Assembly (NCBI GenBank): GCA_039881145.1
Contig: JAYKKI010000052.1
Location: 13,023,001 to 13,087,000, forward strand
DNA from: Druceiella hillmani
Taxonomy: Eukaryota; Arthropoda; Insecta; Lepidoptera; Hepialidae
Direction of reading: 5' to 3'
DNA length: 64,000 bases
Below are positions 49,773-62,569 of this stretch, in pieces. The stretch's first letter is position 1, and every line of letters starts with the position of its first letter. The position numbers and the translations under genes were made by a program. Under the pieces are notes generated by a model. The model was not told where the DNA came from, made no database searches, and saw nothing but the letters and a program-made list of their open reading frames with translations.

Positions 49773-50345
49773 ATTTATTTATTTATTTCTAAAAACTCCA
49801 TATCCGACTTACAGGTTTATCCAAAGCGTCGGCTATTAGAAAGTATCTTATCTTGGTCATGAAATGTAATATGAACAGTAAGGGGTGAAACAAAAAACGT
49901 GAAATACCAAAGCTAAAATAAACTAATAAAGTCAACTATAAACGTCCTTTCATTTAAAAGTCATGAGCAAAGCACGTTACTAAATCCAAAATCAAGGGGT
50001 TATCAATCTAATGATTTAATTATTTAAAAAAATATGTGATCATAAGCAACTCCAACAAAAATTAATTACATCCAACCATGCCATTATAAAATGCGACCGT
50101 AAAAGATAAGGGTAGTGTCTTAATATATAAGTAATTTGATAAGGATACCAGTTGATTGCTCCATTTGAAAAATACTACAGACTAAAGACTTGACCACAGT
50201 GAAATTACATTCGTTGTCTTGTAAACTAGGGGATGCTGTACAGAAAATTCAATTACTCTGTTGGTTTTTTGACTGGTTTCGATAATAAGACCATGAAATG
50301 TGAGATTATTATCCACAACTATACCGAGATTCCGCATGGATTATA
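49773..50345 (-). mobile_element. Second Jockey-type element, truncated 3' end
   Basis: The minus strand reads 'MRNLGIVVDNNLTFHG' (about 50285-50340), the same C-terminal segment as at 34260-34312 in the longer copy. A 3' untranslated region follows, with matching phrases 'ttacatccaaccatgcc' and 'taatgatttaat.attt'. It ends at an (AAAT)n tail, seen as 'atttatttatttattt' at 49773-49788. It is 5'-truncated, as usual for LINE insertions, and is diverged. Confidence 0.8.
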
Positions 50346-50464
50346 AGTGGCATAACATATTAAAACACTCTACATTTTCTTTACCAATAAACAACTCTTC
50401 ATTAATATTTGATGCTTTTAAGATGTTTAAGTTTAGTATTTTTCGAATGATCCTTCATTCCATT

Positions 50465-50592
50465 TAGGACGTTATCTTGCTTCTCATATCCTCGCGTACG
50501 GAAATATTTTTTGATGAAAATATTTCCGTACTCGGGGATATGAAAAGCAAGATAACGTCCTGAATTAAAAGCCAGATAACGTCCTAAATTTC
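50465..50592. repeat. Strong 45-bp hairpin with a duplicated end
   Basis: The left arm at about 50466-50511 includes 'aggacgttatcttgcttctc' and 'gcgtacggaaatatttt'. It pairs with 50516-50561, which includes 'aaaatatttccgtac' and 'aagcaagataacgtcct', with few mismatches and a tiny loop. The terminal word 'agataacgtcct' then repeats at about 50575-50586, where 'taaat' extends the match to the left arm's outer 'attta'. Confidence 0.9.
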
Positions 50593-50975
50593 TCCTCCAA
50601 AAGTTTTAAAATTCAGAATTAGTTACGTTATGATTTCATAGATGCAGATGCAGATGCTGTGGCCTTCCTACTTTGTATAAAATATAGATACATATAAAAT
50701 AAATCGAACGTTTCTGTACATATCGTTGAGATATGCCATTGTGTGCGGGCGTGCTTGCGTGCGTGCGTTTGTGTGTGTGCGTGTGTGATGTATTGCGTGC
50801 TTGCGTGCGCGTGTGTATTGGTTCATTGGATATATCCAGAAATTGTCATATTTCATTACCAATCGGTACTAGACCCTGTCTCATTTATAAAAACACAAGC
50901 AAGAATGATTTTATGTAATTAAAAGTAAATTGCCTCGTTAAAATGAATATACATAGGAAAAACTTAAAAATACGT
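50593..50975. repeat. Degenerate (TG/CG)-rich tract and flanks
   Basis: From 50740 to 50820 GTGCGTGC- and GTGTG-type words dominate, a decayed GT microsatellite. The rest has no feature. Confidence 0.75.
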
Positions 50976-50977
50976 AT

Positions 50978-51182
<205 letters not shown>

Positions 51183-51880
51183 TACAAGAATAATTCCGTT
51201 CCAAAACAATTAATCATTGCAATGTACAGTATGAGAATGAAGATGAATATAGGGAAAAATAAATAAAGTCAATTACTAAAACCGTTCCGTCAATTTTATA
51301 TTTTTTCTGGAAAAGTATTTATTACAAACATTATTACAAATTTCAGGCAATATTCTAGACTTTATGCGGATGCTATGTATGAAATCGTAAGTTTTATCGT
51401 GAGCTGTGGAGAAATAGTTACGAGTATTAAATACATAAGCAAAAGACAGATATTTCGTTCCTAATATTAGGTAATTAGCTATTAATTCCTTAACAATTTA
51501 ATTGTTATAGCTATATTATATTTAGTATATCAGATTTGACGGTTTCCCTATTTCGTTAGTCTACGTATCTCGTTCAGTTTTCTACTAAAATATGGCAAAC
51601 AATATTAACGAACCGCCAAACCTTCTGTTTCGATATATATTTTTAATTTCATTTATTTCAATTAGTAGTCCTTTTTTTGTTTCCAACATTATTTAACTTT
51701 ATATTAGCTCCTCTACATTAGGTCGTAAAGAACTTTATTGGATCAAAAATCCCTAATGTGGTTTTATGATCCAAGTTCTGATACAGAACTATCTTTTTCG
51801 ACATTAGAGTATCTAGAGTTCTATGTATGTTATAATTTGCAAGCTAATATCTCCGAAACTATTGGAAAGCAACAAGAAAT
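51183..51880. other. AT-rich sequence, nothing recognisable
   Basis: No gene or repeat was recognised. Confidence 0.5.
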
Positions 51881-51884
51881 ATGT

Positions 51885-52165
51885 TTCAGATAGATCGTAA
51901 GGTTCAATTATAATGCATCTTGTACTTATCTCTGTTACTCTATCAACAAACTTATGACTGATGAATACTAATGAATACGTTACATACTTAACTGTTACTA
52001 ATACTAATTTATAATTTCCAGTATTGTTTTTCAGGTAGATCGTAAGGTTCAATTATAATTCATCTTTTATTTATCTCTATTACTCTATCAATAAATTTAT
52101 GACTAATGAATACTAATGAATACATTACATATTTAACTTTTACTAATACTAATTTATAATTTCGA
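51885..52165. repeat. Two-unit tandem duplication, 145-bp period
   Basis: 'tagatcgtaaggttcaatta' occurs at 51891 and 52036. Each copy is followed by 'actctatcaa', 'tgaatactaatgaatac' and 'ttactaatactaatttataa'. Confidence 0.95.
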
Positions 52166-52970
52166 ACAACGTGTATCAAAAAATCCAAGCTATTTTGAAA
52201 TAAACAAAGAAAAATACACTTCCGAAATAAAAATACATGAAAAAATTGAATGGCTACGGTAGCGGCGTAGTTCTAACGTGAAAATTGCGGAAACCATCTG
52301 ACGTCGAAACTTGAAAATTTGCATAACAATAAATTGTACTAATGCACATATATTTCAATAGTTATTATTCAGAAACATTTACATAAAAAAATTAGGTAAA
52401 TATAGGAATCGAATTATTTCTTAATTAAATATTAGGCACGAAATAAAAAAAAAGAGTCAAAAAGATAGAAAAACTGTTTTTTAGAATTCTTTGTATATAA
52501 TATAGCTGAAAATGTTTAAACAATTTTCACATTCCTACGAGTATCTCCAAAATTACTTAAGTCAAAATAATGATAAAGCAACGTTACTCGAAGTTTATTG
52601 GAAAGCTGTGCCAATGATTCTAAGTAGTAGAAATTTTGATAAATTCACGCTGTTTTACGCATGTGAAATTTTTATAAGGATGTACATACAAATGCTGAAA
52701 AAGTAAGGCTTGCAGTGTAAGGAGGTCCTGTGATGGATGTTCTACTCGTATTTAAAAAGTGTTATCTTCGTGGGCTTTCAAGAATATTTTCTTTTACTTA
52801 TGTATCGACTAAGATATACCTTTATATTATTTTTTTCATATTCAGACTTAACTTTTATTGGTCTCATTTGAATTGTATTAAATTTACTTTTATTTTTATT
52901 TTTGATTGTTAAACATTAATTCTCTACGCAACGTATTTATCAGTACGCTCTATCACACCCCGTAGGTGTG
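52166..52970. other. AT-rich sequence, nothing supported
   Basis: Frames of 64 and 60 codons (52512-52706, 52730-52912) carry no recognisable motif. Confidence 0.5.
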
Positions 52971-52976
52971 TAATTT

Positions 52977-53021
52977 ACTTACCAGATTCCAGTTTTAACT
53001 TACCAGATTCCAGTTTTAACG
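52977..53021. repeat. Exact 21-bp tandem duplication
   Basis: 'accagattccagttttaact' is repeated directly at 52981 and 53002. Confidence 0.93.
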
Positions 53022-53840
53022 ATAAAAATTAAGTATAACTTAGGTATTTATATTTTTAACTAAAGTTTTCAATTTTTAACTTAGCTTTTTGGAATAGAAA
53101 ATCTTCATCTAAAAATTGTGAGACTTTCTAAATTTTTCTTTAATATTTATTATGATTAAGTTGGCTTTTCATTAACAACATGCGCCCTCTTCATTCGCCT
53201 GTAGGTGTGTACGCGCATATGTATTAAGACACGCTGTAGGTTGCAATTTTTTTTAAAATTTTTTGTTGACTGTCAAAATAGAAACCTCCCGATACCATAT
53301 AGTTCAATTTTTATAAATAAAATTCCATAATAACTCCTTTTTTCGTGCTCGGTGACTATTCTTAGTTTTCTTTTTTTAGAGAAAATTCTGTCGTCTTCTC
53401 TGTGCCCCCTGCTTTTTTAAACTTTTTTTGCTAGTTATAGAGTTAAAAATATGTTTGGTGATTATATTTTTCATTAATTTTCGTCTAATTAAAAGTTATA
53501 ATTAACTAATATCTGCTTATGGCACTACTTGGTTATTTAATATTAAGAATAAAATAAGACAAACAAATCTAAATGATTTCTATTAAAAATTCTAAAATAC
53601 TAAAGGAAAGGAAAAAAATATGAGTATGCATCTTTGATTTTATCTGGGATTTTCACAGCTTTAGAATGTCGCACCTCAAAACAAAAAAACGTAACACCTA
53701 TAAGATCACCCAGGTACACATTTTTTGGTCCGTTAGTCTGTTCTCAAAAACACATTTTTACCCAAAAAGAGAGAATGAGAAACCAATACAATGAAAACGA
53801 ATAGAAAGATCCGCAACCAAGCGTGAAGGGAATTAAGAAA
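53022..53840. other. AT-rich sequence, nothing recognisable
   Basis: The word 'gtaggtgtgta' appears at 53200 as well as at 52962 and 5610. No gene can be supported. Confidence 0.45.
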
Positions 53841-54384
53841 CCTATCAAGCGCGAGTGGAATTTGCATTTCGAGGGTTCCATAAATATTTAGGCATTTATA
53901 AAAATTTAATGGTACATACTATTCCCATTGAACTACTTCGAAAATTTTAATTTTTTTGGGACCAAAATATACTGCCTACTATATCATTCGCAGATGTGAT
54001 ATAAAGGCTCATATCTAAAAAAAATTATGTGATAGAAATACAAATTAACGATTTTTCCTTTACTTGTACTGCGAAACCTTACTTTCTACCAAATTTCATG
54101 ATTCTAGGTCAACGGGAAGTATCCTATATGTTTTGATTGATTTGCAAGTGCCAAAAACATGCGGCATGAATGACCGTATTATTAGGGTTTTTTTATTGCG
54201 TTGACTTGGAAGCTTGTTTTTACAGCTCCAAGGGACCAGAAACCTAAGTATTTGATATTAATTTCAACTTGATATTCCATGCGTTCCTAAGAAAAAAGGT
54301 CTTGACACACAGACAGACAGACGGATAATGAAGTGATACCATACAGGTTCTTTTTTTCCTTTTGAGGTAAGAAATCCTAAAAAG
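53841..54384. repeat. Interspersed repeat family A, copy at 53.8 kb
   Basis: Begins 'cctatcaagcgcgagtggaa' and contains 'aatttcatgattctaggtca' and 'acacagacagacagacgg'. It ends 'tttgaggtaagaaatcctaa' plus 'aaag'. At about 540 bp it is the longest copy. Confidence 0.85.
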
Positions 54385-54439
54385 TTTAATAAAGACATAT
54401 CCATCTATTTAAAAATCAGCTATGACCAACACCTTCACA

Positions 54440-54660
54440 AATTAAGATTAATTAAATGAAACTAAATGATGTAGTATTATTTCTATGATTAGCAAAGATT
54501 GCTCATAGCCCGCCTGAAGATGTTGTAATACAACGAAACCTAGATCATGGTAAAGAACTCAAAGAAAGTAGAAATAATACTACATCACGTAGTTTCATTT
54601 AATTGTGAATAATGAATTTCTAAAAAATTAACGCCAAATATATTCAATAATTAAGATTAA
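54440..54660 (-). mobile_element. Palindromic foldback element, copy 3 of 4, inverted
   Basis: The one-sided outer segment is on the right here, 'aaaattaacgccaaatatat', so the element lies in the opposite orientation to the other three. The arms carry 'gatgtagtattatttcta' and 'tagaaataatactacatcac'. The identical 12-mer 'aattaagattaa' flanks it at 54440-54451 and 54649-54660, as a target-site duplication would. The arm next to the left end has lost about 50 bases. Confidence 0.8.
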
Positions 54661-55040
54661 AGCACAAAATCATTGTAAAAAAGGTTTCCATTAGCTTTTT
54701 TGATTCGACTTGATGTTTAGTATAAATTCAGTTAGAGAGTTGCTAATGAAATTAATAAAAGTTGTGTATGAAAAATTTCGCTAAAATTATATTTGAAAAA
54801 TTCAAATCTTTAATTCACATGACACGATGGTTTGCGTCTTCCAACGGAGTTATTTAGAACCAAATCATTAAGACTGACAAGTTAAATTATATATCTACTT
54901 GTGTTTTTAACCGAAGAATCTGCTGTTTGAACCGTTGATTGGCATGGTCTTTACTAATTATAATTAATTAAGAATCTAACCTACACTTTCTAGCAGTTAC
55001 CATCAGGATCTATTGTTTATGATCTAATCTGATGTTTTTA
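54661..55040. other. AT-rich sequence, nothing recognisable
   Basis: No gene or repeat was recognised. Confidence 0.5.
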
Positions 55041-55044
55041 TTAC

Positions 55045-55320
55045 AGAATTGTCACAGTTATCAACAGCCTGTATTAGTTCACTGTTGGATATAGGCCGCC
55101 CAATGTGCGTGTCATTGGAGATAATGCTCATAATCGCCACGTTGAGTAGGTAGGTTGGCGATAGCAATGTGTAGCAGCTTATTGCTTTAGTAGGACTTCT
55201 AATTGTCACTAGTCTGTAGCATTCTAACTATGCGACTACAATTATCAACCCAGCTTTGCTCGACGAGAGTCCTCGTATTAATCCGAGAACCCGCGGCGCA
55301 TCGCACCCTCAAGCCACATG
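55045..55320 (-). mobile_element. Probable RTE-type LINE 3' fragment
   Basis: 'caacagcctgtattagttca' followed by 'ctgttggatataggccgcc' and 'cattggagataatgctcat' closely follows a block I recall at the end of RTE-type elements in many insects, where the reverse complement encodes the last codons. The strand is assigned on that basis. The remaining GC-richer sequence to 55320 may belong to it. A library search would settle the family. Confidence 0.5.
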
Positions 55321-55555
55321 AAAAGTATCACCAATTTTTGTGTTACTATTTATATATGAACTATATACATTAAGTAGAAATAACTTGGCAAGAACAATAT
55401 GTTTCCATATATTACTACACAATGATATAACATTAGAACAATATGTTTCCATATGTTGTCATTTAAGATATAGACGATAAACAATCTGTTGTTATTAAAA
55501 GTTTTTTATGTATACTGAGAAATGTATTACACATAGCGAATTAAAATAATTATTT
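55321..55555. repeat. Short direct repeat 'gaacaatatgtttccatat'
   Basis: 'gaacaatatgtttccatat' occurs at about 55393 and 55437. The remainder is AT-rich without features. Confidence 0.8.
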
Positions 55556-55905
55556 AAAACCAGCGAAACTGAGTTAAGTACATAACGAAACCACCGCTCC
55601 GCCATCCTCACATCCATTTCATGGTTACACAACCGTCGACATTAATTAACGAGATTCACAAGCCGCCATGTTGCAACAGCGTAATTTGATACAGAAATGA
55701 AAGCCGACAAGTGTCGCGGCGACCAATGGGAGTGAATCGCGCGGCCGACAGCGATACCTTGCGTCGACACCCACCAGATCGGTGTCTGGTTACGTTCGCG
55801 TTGGAGGTTCTTGCGGCATAACACTGTGTGCAACCTCCATGTCGTGTGACTGTGAACCGGAAGTACGCTTCGGTTTAACCGATGGAATCGGAAATCGGAG
55901 ATTGA
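55556..55905. promoter_or_regulatory. GC-richer island, candidate enhancer
   Basis: CpG-containing unique sequence, for example 'gtgtcgcggcgaccaatggg' (with a CCAAT word) and 'gcggccgacagcgatacc'. It shares 'tgcaacagcg' with words in the 49.1 and 62.2 kb islands. The 63-codon minus frame at 55642-55833 has no recognisable domain. Confidence 0.45.
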
Positions 55906-58900
55906 GAAGTGTAGACACGTCGTAACAAGTTAATAGTTTAAGGTTGATATTGCTTAAAGCCGTAAGGTTTTACGTGAGCCTTTAATGTACGGCGTTAACT
56001 ATCAACTAACGGTAATTTAATCTTCTTTTTAATTCATAGATAATTATTACCCACTATGAGAAATTTAATTAATTACACGTTGAAAACTGTTTACTGCCTT
56101 GCAGCCAGCTGATGTTGCCACTATTTTTTTAACTATACTAACCATAAGTACCTACGTGATATATATAATAAATAACTAATCATGAAATTAAATAAATAGT
56201 AAAAGCATAGGGAAGTATGATACAATACATATAAATAGGCTTAGGGATTCTAAATAGCCTCTCAACCACCGGTCTTTCGTATCTATGAAATATAATATAA
56301 AATAGGGTATTACGATCCGATCCGATATTTTCAAGTATCCATACAGCATCATACTATACTTCTGTATTTTAAATTTATATAAAAATGCAATATAAGTTTG
56401 TATCTATACAAACGTGTTAAGTATCGGAACGAATCATTTGATTCTAATGGATGGTATCAATAATCGTGTCACACGGTCAATCAAACTGAATTATCAAAGT
56501 TATTTATAATGCTTGGTAAAGTATTTGATATTTGTACTTGGCTATTGGGATCTAGCGTTTGTAGACTTTCTTTGTTTATACCCCGTGCGACAATTTAGAT
56601 CAGTTCACGATGGGTTAAAGATGGATGGATTTAAATATTTTCTGATATTCGATCAGCTTATCTTATTTACAAGTCTTCACAAAATATTCGCTTAATATTA
56701 TTAATTGTTAATATTTTTTTTGTTATGGACTATTATAATGATCATATAATCTTTTACTCATGGTTTTGTTAATTGATTATCTATAAAGTTCTATCAGAAT
56801 GTATTTTTTTGTTCAAAGGAATACGTCTTAACTGAGTTTCGGAATAGAAAAGGTCCAGGCCGTTTGATCAGACTATTGTTTTTAAAAATCTAAAGTTTGA
56901 AGTTTACAATTTGTTGTAATTTTTCATTAGGTAATTATAAAAGGTAATTGCCAAAATTTCTTCTTAATATATATGGTGTATCTACAACAGAAGAAACAGT
57001 TAAGTGATCTATTCAAATATTGTTATATTTTCCAGTCGTGCCACGTGCATTTATATACGTATACATATATATGTACATATACATATGTAATATATACAAT
57101 ACATAAATGAATAATTACAAGATTTATATAATTACACTATATTTTAAAATAATGCCATAGAAGCTCGTGAGGCCACTTTGGTTACACGATGTTTCACCAT
57201 ATAATGAATAAAAAAAGAATTTACCATATTTGAATTTTCCTCAAAGACAGTCTTTCAAACGATATCCCACAGGATTATATCGTAATATAATTAAAACAAT
57301 CGTAAACTAAAATTACCGTAATATTAATTTACCCAATATGCGATCTCTCATTTCTTTACGTAACATTTTTAAAACGTTATTTTATTCGTATAAAGTAAAC
57401 AGACGGACGTAATGAAAGCAATTAACGAATATGAACAATTTCTTTGCATAAAACTTCAACGTTGCAAATTGATTATTTTCATATCATTAAAAACGGCAAA
57501 CCTACTAGATACAGAAACGTTTTTATTTTATTTTTAATATATAATGTCTACATTCGTAATTGTTACGTTTGTGAAGCTATTTTTAGTTATTTGACAATAC
57601 AGATAGTATTTTTTGTCCGATTACGGGAGGGCGAAATATGGTTTTAGCATCCTACGTGTGGATATGTGGATATAGATATTCTACCCTAAGGATAAAATTA
57701 CTTTAACAAACGCGGTGTCATTCATTCTAATATTAAGACTGTCATAAGCTACGGAAAAGTTCAATATCTTTTTTGTAGGAATATGAAAAATTATTATAAT
57801 TAAAGTAAAAATAACATAAGCAAATAGTGAAGATTGTAGAACAGTGAAGATTGTGGAACAATTGACAAGTTATTGAACAAAAAAAACAAAAGTTATAATA
57901 ATGAACATGTTAATAAAAATAAACGTTAAGAAAGAGCAGAATCAGTAGTATGAGGGTAGCGTACACAATTTAGACACATAAAGGTTCTTCAAAATGTTTA
58001 CAAATATTAATATAATTTTTCACCATGTAAGTATTTCGCCTATCATATTTTTCACAAGTAAATGTGAATTTCTTAAAAACTATGATATTTAAAGTCATTG
58101 TTATAGTTTTCTGATACACTTTAGTTTAACTTCTAGTAACTTTTTTTAATAATTTTGATTTTATCTGTTTCGGAGATGGGATGAGTGTACAGTACATATT
58201 TTTGTGGATGTTTTTAAACAATATCTTTACAATTATTATAAATAAAATTCTGCAAAAAAAAATTTGATGTTTGCTATGCCAATCGAGATGTGAAATTAAG
58301 AAAAAAATTTTGACCGCTTGATTTGTACCCTCTAGAATTTTCACATAAATATTTTAAGTGTTAAAACATTTGTTGAAACATTTGTGGATTAAGATGTTAC
58401 ATCACTACGCCATATTATTAATTTGGTAAATGTTCGGTTTTTTTCTTCATTTTGACGTATGAAACTCTAAAAGCAGCCTAAATTTATTATTTTGAGAGGA
58501 AAAAGACAATGAATGAGATGTGAGGGAAAAAGGAATCGAATAAAGGGATAATATCAAAAAGTGTATTAGGTGCTAAATGCAACGTATATTACTGGTTAAA
58601 TTGTTGAAAATTTTCGTCCTAATTACTGCCGATATTAAGCATTTGCAGAAATTATATCGATTGGGAAATTATAATTTTTACGTTGAATCGGGTAAATTCG
58701 GCTTCCTTTGACATCGACCAAGTGACTTCCAGTGTCCGAGACAGTTCACTGTCTGACACAGAGTGCATAATTTCAGGAATTACCAGGAATTCTATTTTTG
58801 AATAACATTTTATTTGAGTATAATTAAAAATAATACGCGTATGTCATTTTTATGTTTTAATTTTCGTATTGAAAATGTCCAACACACACAGTACGGTTAT

Positions 58901-59625
58901 ATTGGTTGCCAAAGTTTTTATTTCTACATTGTGGCTTAAGCACAGCAGTTTTTTTTTATTTTGTAAAATTATATTATTTGAGATAATCAATATATTACTT
59001 AGTAGGCTATCTTGAATTTTTCTTAAACTATCATTTTTAGAATCATTTCTATGGTTATCAGGGAAACTTTAAGTTTATTTAATTTTTTTCATAATTTTGA
59101 TAAATTGTTGGAAATTTACTTTCTATTTATTTACGGTAATTAAATGTTTAAGGTAAATTAAAATGGTTAAACATAGATGCCTAGTATATAAGATATTTCG
59201 AAAATATTTTTACCAGATATCAAACGGCTTATTTTATTTATTTATTTTGTAAAATTATTTGCTACCTAATTTTTCATATTAAAAATGATTTATGATATTA
59301 TCTTTCCTTTTACAATAAAATAAAAATTCATTCACATTTTATTATTTTTGTTAACCATAAAAAATAGCTCTAAAATTAACTGATTTGCTTTACTTACAAG
59401 GTTAAATGAAATTTATAAATAAATGAACGATTCCATCTAAAGGACGGAGTGGATATAAAAATAAGTATGATGTAAAATGTACAGACTTTGTTTGGAGGTT
59501 GGTTAGTTTTTTCAAGATCCGGATTCGGGCGTCTGGCATATGGGGCACACATTTACTTGTTTATTGTTTATATTAGAACTAATAATTAGTCCATATGACG
59601 TAACTATTGATGATATTGTAGTGAA
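55906..59625. other. AT-rich sequence, nothing recognisable
   Basis: Frames up to 72 codons (for example 58126-58344 minus) have no motif. Small features are a palindromic TA/CA patch at 57053-57100 and a 17-bp duplication 'agtgaagattgt' at 57826 and 57843. No repeat family was recognised in this 3.7-kb stretch, one of the longest featureless ones in the window. Confidence 0.5.
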
Positions 59626-59800
59626 AATAAATTTAAAAGAAATTAAACCAAAATAATAGGTGAAACCAAACTAAATTAGTTAAATTACGCTTAATTAATG
59701 ATAGCGAAATGAAATTAAATCAAACCAAACGAAACCATTAAGTGAAATTGTATTAAATTGAAATAAACTAAGTGACATTAAATTAATTTAATTAAATAAG
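59626..59800. repeat. Cryptic simple-sequence tract of GAAATTAAA/CCAAA words
   Basis: Variants of 'gaaattaaaccaaa' recur about ten times with irregular spacing, almost free of G on this strand apart from 'gaaa' and 'gtgaaa' words. Confidence 0.65.
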
Positions 59801-59909
59801 ATAGTGTTAATATAGCAGTGATTAACAAAGAGCTCAAATTCTGTTAAATTATCTAATAAACTGTTTCGTTAATTTGGGTCGAAAAATATTATTTAATGTG
59901 TGAGACATT

Positions 59910-60106
59910 ATTGAATATGTTTGGCGTTAATTTTGTAGAAATTCATTATTCACAATTAAATGAAACTACGTGATGTAGTATTATTTCTATTTTCTTTAAG
60001 TTCTTTACCACTACCTAGGTTTTATTGTATTACAACATCTTCAGGTTGGCTATTAGCAAAGATCTTTGCTAATAAGCCACTTGAATATGTTGTAATACAA
60101 CGAAAT
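59910..60106 (+). mobile_element. Palindromic foldback element, copy 4 of 4, right-truncated
   Basis: Starts with the outer segment 'attgaatatgtttggcgtta' and the arm 'gaaactacgtgatgtagtat'. The returning arm stops after 'gttgtaatacaacgaaa', so the last third of the palindrome is missing. A 68-codon frame at 59960-60166 is the arm read through. Confidence 0.8.
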
Positions 60107-60545
60107 ATTGAAATACTCGAATTTACAGCCATCGTCGAAGACACTTCTTGGTCAGCTTACATGTAAATAACTGGACCATTCTTAAGAATACTCCGATAAA
60201 ATATTAAGCAATTGAATTCAAGTCTTTGAGTAGCTAGATTTTACTTTAAGAGTAGCTTAAGATTAAGGTGTGAAAAAATTACCAGTTTTATAGTTTATTA
60301 TTTCGTAAATTAAATAAGATAACAATAAAAATCTTTTTGGATTCACTACTTATTGTTTAAATAACGTAATTATTATTTTTTTACTACTTTTTAACATATA
60401 TGTATAATAACAGATGGCGTGTCATAATGATGGTTCATTATTACTCGTTAAAATGATGTGAATAAAAGGAAAACAAGAAGGGTGTTTAAAATTAATTTAT
60501 AATGTACGGCATTGACTAGCTTTTATTTAAAAACGCTTGGAAACA
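60107..60545. other. AT-rich sequence, nothing recognisable
   Basis: No gene or repeat was recognised. Confidence 0.5.
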
Positions 60546-60855
60546 ATTTGTCAAGTGTGAGCAGAACTCACACTAGGAGGATTTTGCATACAATTAGGCA
60601 CTTGTAAACATTTCAGGATACATAGCATTTCTAATTAAATTATTTACAAATATAAATTTTTCACAATGTGAATATATTGCCTATTATGTTTTTCACAGGC
60701 GTAAAAACAAACTGATTATAAAAATGTATAATTCCACAGAGAACTAGAAATCATTGATTTTTGAATTTTTTTCCTTTATTTTCTTGCTATGAGATCTCTC
60801 ATTATACCACTTTCAAGTTCTAGGTCGACTGGAAGTACCTTATAGATTTTGATGA
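60546..60855. repeat. Interspersed repeat family A, partial copy at 60.5 kb
   Basis: 'gtcaagtgtgagcagaactc' begins the copy. 'attgcctattatgtttttca' and 'ttctaggtcgactggaagta' match the internal part of the family. The far end is missing. Confidence 0.7.
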
Positions 60856-61895
60856 TGAGAGAGTAAGACCATTGCATGATTTAAAAATAATATGCTTTAA
60901 AGTGCCATATCTTTTTGTTACATGAACCAATAAATTTAACATTTTTACAGCAATGTAAAAACTAAAGACTTCAGTACAAAAGAGTTAAGACGCTTCAAAA
61001 AATGACTATTTCACAAATGATTTGTTTGTTTAAATCTTCCTTTTTAACTTGCTCCATGTTGCACTAATACAGAATTATTGAACCCAGTAAACAGAATTTT
61101 TTGTACCGTGAAATGGCTTCTTTTTTCCATGACATTTTTTCTACCTTAACACTCTCGTTAAAACTCATTTATTTAATAAAAAATGTCTCATCCATTAAAT
61201 ATAATAATATTTTTAAGTATATTATTAATTCAATTATGAATTTATAATTAATTTACTGCACTATATTGCTACTGTTTGATTCATTGAAATCGTTAGACTT
61301 ATTGCCTTTAAGTTTCTTTTTGTTTGAGATATTGTGACAGAAGTAATAACACATCGCGCATAATGCATCGCTGTAAATTGTAATATGCCATCTATTATGA
61401 CAAAAATACGATTTTGCAAATTAATAATAAAATCAATAATTTTTTTAGTTAAATATTCAATAAACTAAATGCAAAAAAATGTTTTATTAATATGGTTGAT
61501 AGTAGGTTCCTCTTTAAGGCGCACACGTAAAATAAACGTAAAACAAAAAAATGAAAATTAGAGAAGTTCGTTTAGTATTTTATGTATTTTTAATTTGTTC
61601 GTTAAATATTTTTATTATCCTAACTGCGTTATACTAAACATATTTTACTTTATGATTTAATCTCTATAAATTAAAAGAACGTTCTTAAATGTTAGTATAT
61701 TAAACCTCATGAGCCCAATTTTCCCTATACTATATTTATACGTTAGAATATATATTTATATGTTAACAATTTCTAGAAAAACTAAAGTACAGTGATTGAA
61801 AAGAAAGTACAGTAAAAAGCAAAAGTTAACTTACATAAAATATGAGAAAAACATAGGTTTTTCGGAGCTTGTATTCTATATACCTGAGTATTTTT

Positions 61896-61900
<5 letters not shown>
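60856..61900. other. AT-rich sequence, nothing recognisable
   Basis: No gene, RNA or repeat can be supported. Confidence 0.5.

Positions 61901-61963
<63 letters not shown>
61900..61963. repeat. (TA)n microsatellite
   Basis: 'catacatacatata' leads into an uninterrupted TA tract. Confidence 0.97.
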
Positions 61964-61965
<2 letters not shown>

Positions 61966-62119
61966 GTAATTCCAGATCACGCATTGCTAATTTTTATACA
62001 AAGATGAGTTCATCCAATTTAATACATAATGTTTAAATTCTGTCCTGTTAGCACCGCTGGTTACTGAAATCGGATGACGCAACCATGAACGTTAAATATA
62101 CATACATACATTTACTTTA

Positions 62120-62505
62120 GAGTACCCAATACTGGCGCGAAGCGTGTGTGCATCTCTAGTCGGCCTGATGTACACAACTGTTGGTTATTTCAAAAGTTAA
62201 GAATAATGACAGTCATCATGCAACAACGCGCGCCCGCCGGCGAGTATGCGCCATATTTTGCAACAATAGCGCCTTTAAGTACGACAACTCATAATAAGAG
62301 TGAAATATTGGACAATTTTCACATTTTTTTCAAGTTATGAAATTTTGCACACGCCCGCCCGTGGATTGTTTTGCGGTTCGCGTTTTGGCTATCCTCCGCT
62401 ATGTACGATATGTGTGTTGGTTTTATTAAATTAGATACAAAGTGGAATTTATGAGGATGCGCTTGGGAGCGCGGTTAGAAACCGCGTCGCTTTAACCTTG
62501 TCTTG
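62120..62505. promoter_or_regulatory. GC-richer island, candidate enhancer
   Basis: The island holds 'tgcaacaacgcgcgcccgcc' at 62219, 'ttgcaacaatagcgcc' at 62258, 'cacacgcccgcccgtgg' and a 7-bp hairpin 'cgcggtt'/'aaccgcg' at 62470-62486. No coding frame is credible; the 64-codon frame at 62146-62340 has no motif. A regulatory role is inferred from composition and shared words. Confidence 0.5.
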
Positions 62506-62569
62506 GTTTGAATTTTGTGAGAATAACATCTTAGCAAACTCGATTTAATACGAACTCAATAACTCTTTT

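Noticed and set aside
60413..60425. 'agatggcgtg' as a second CTCF site
   Set aside because: It matches only the AGATGGC core; the flanks do not fit and it is not in an island.
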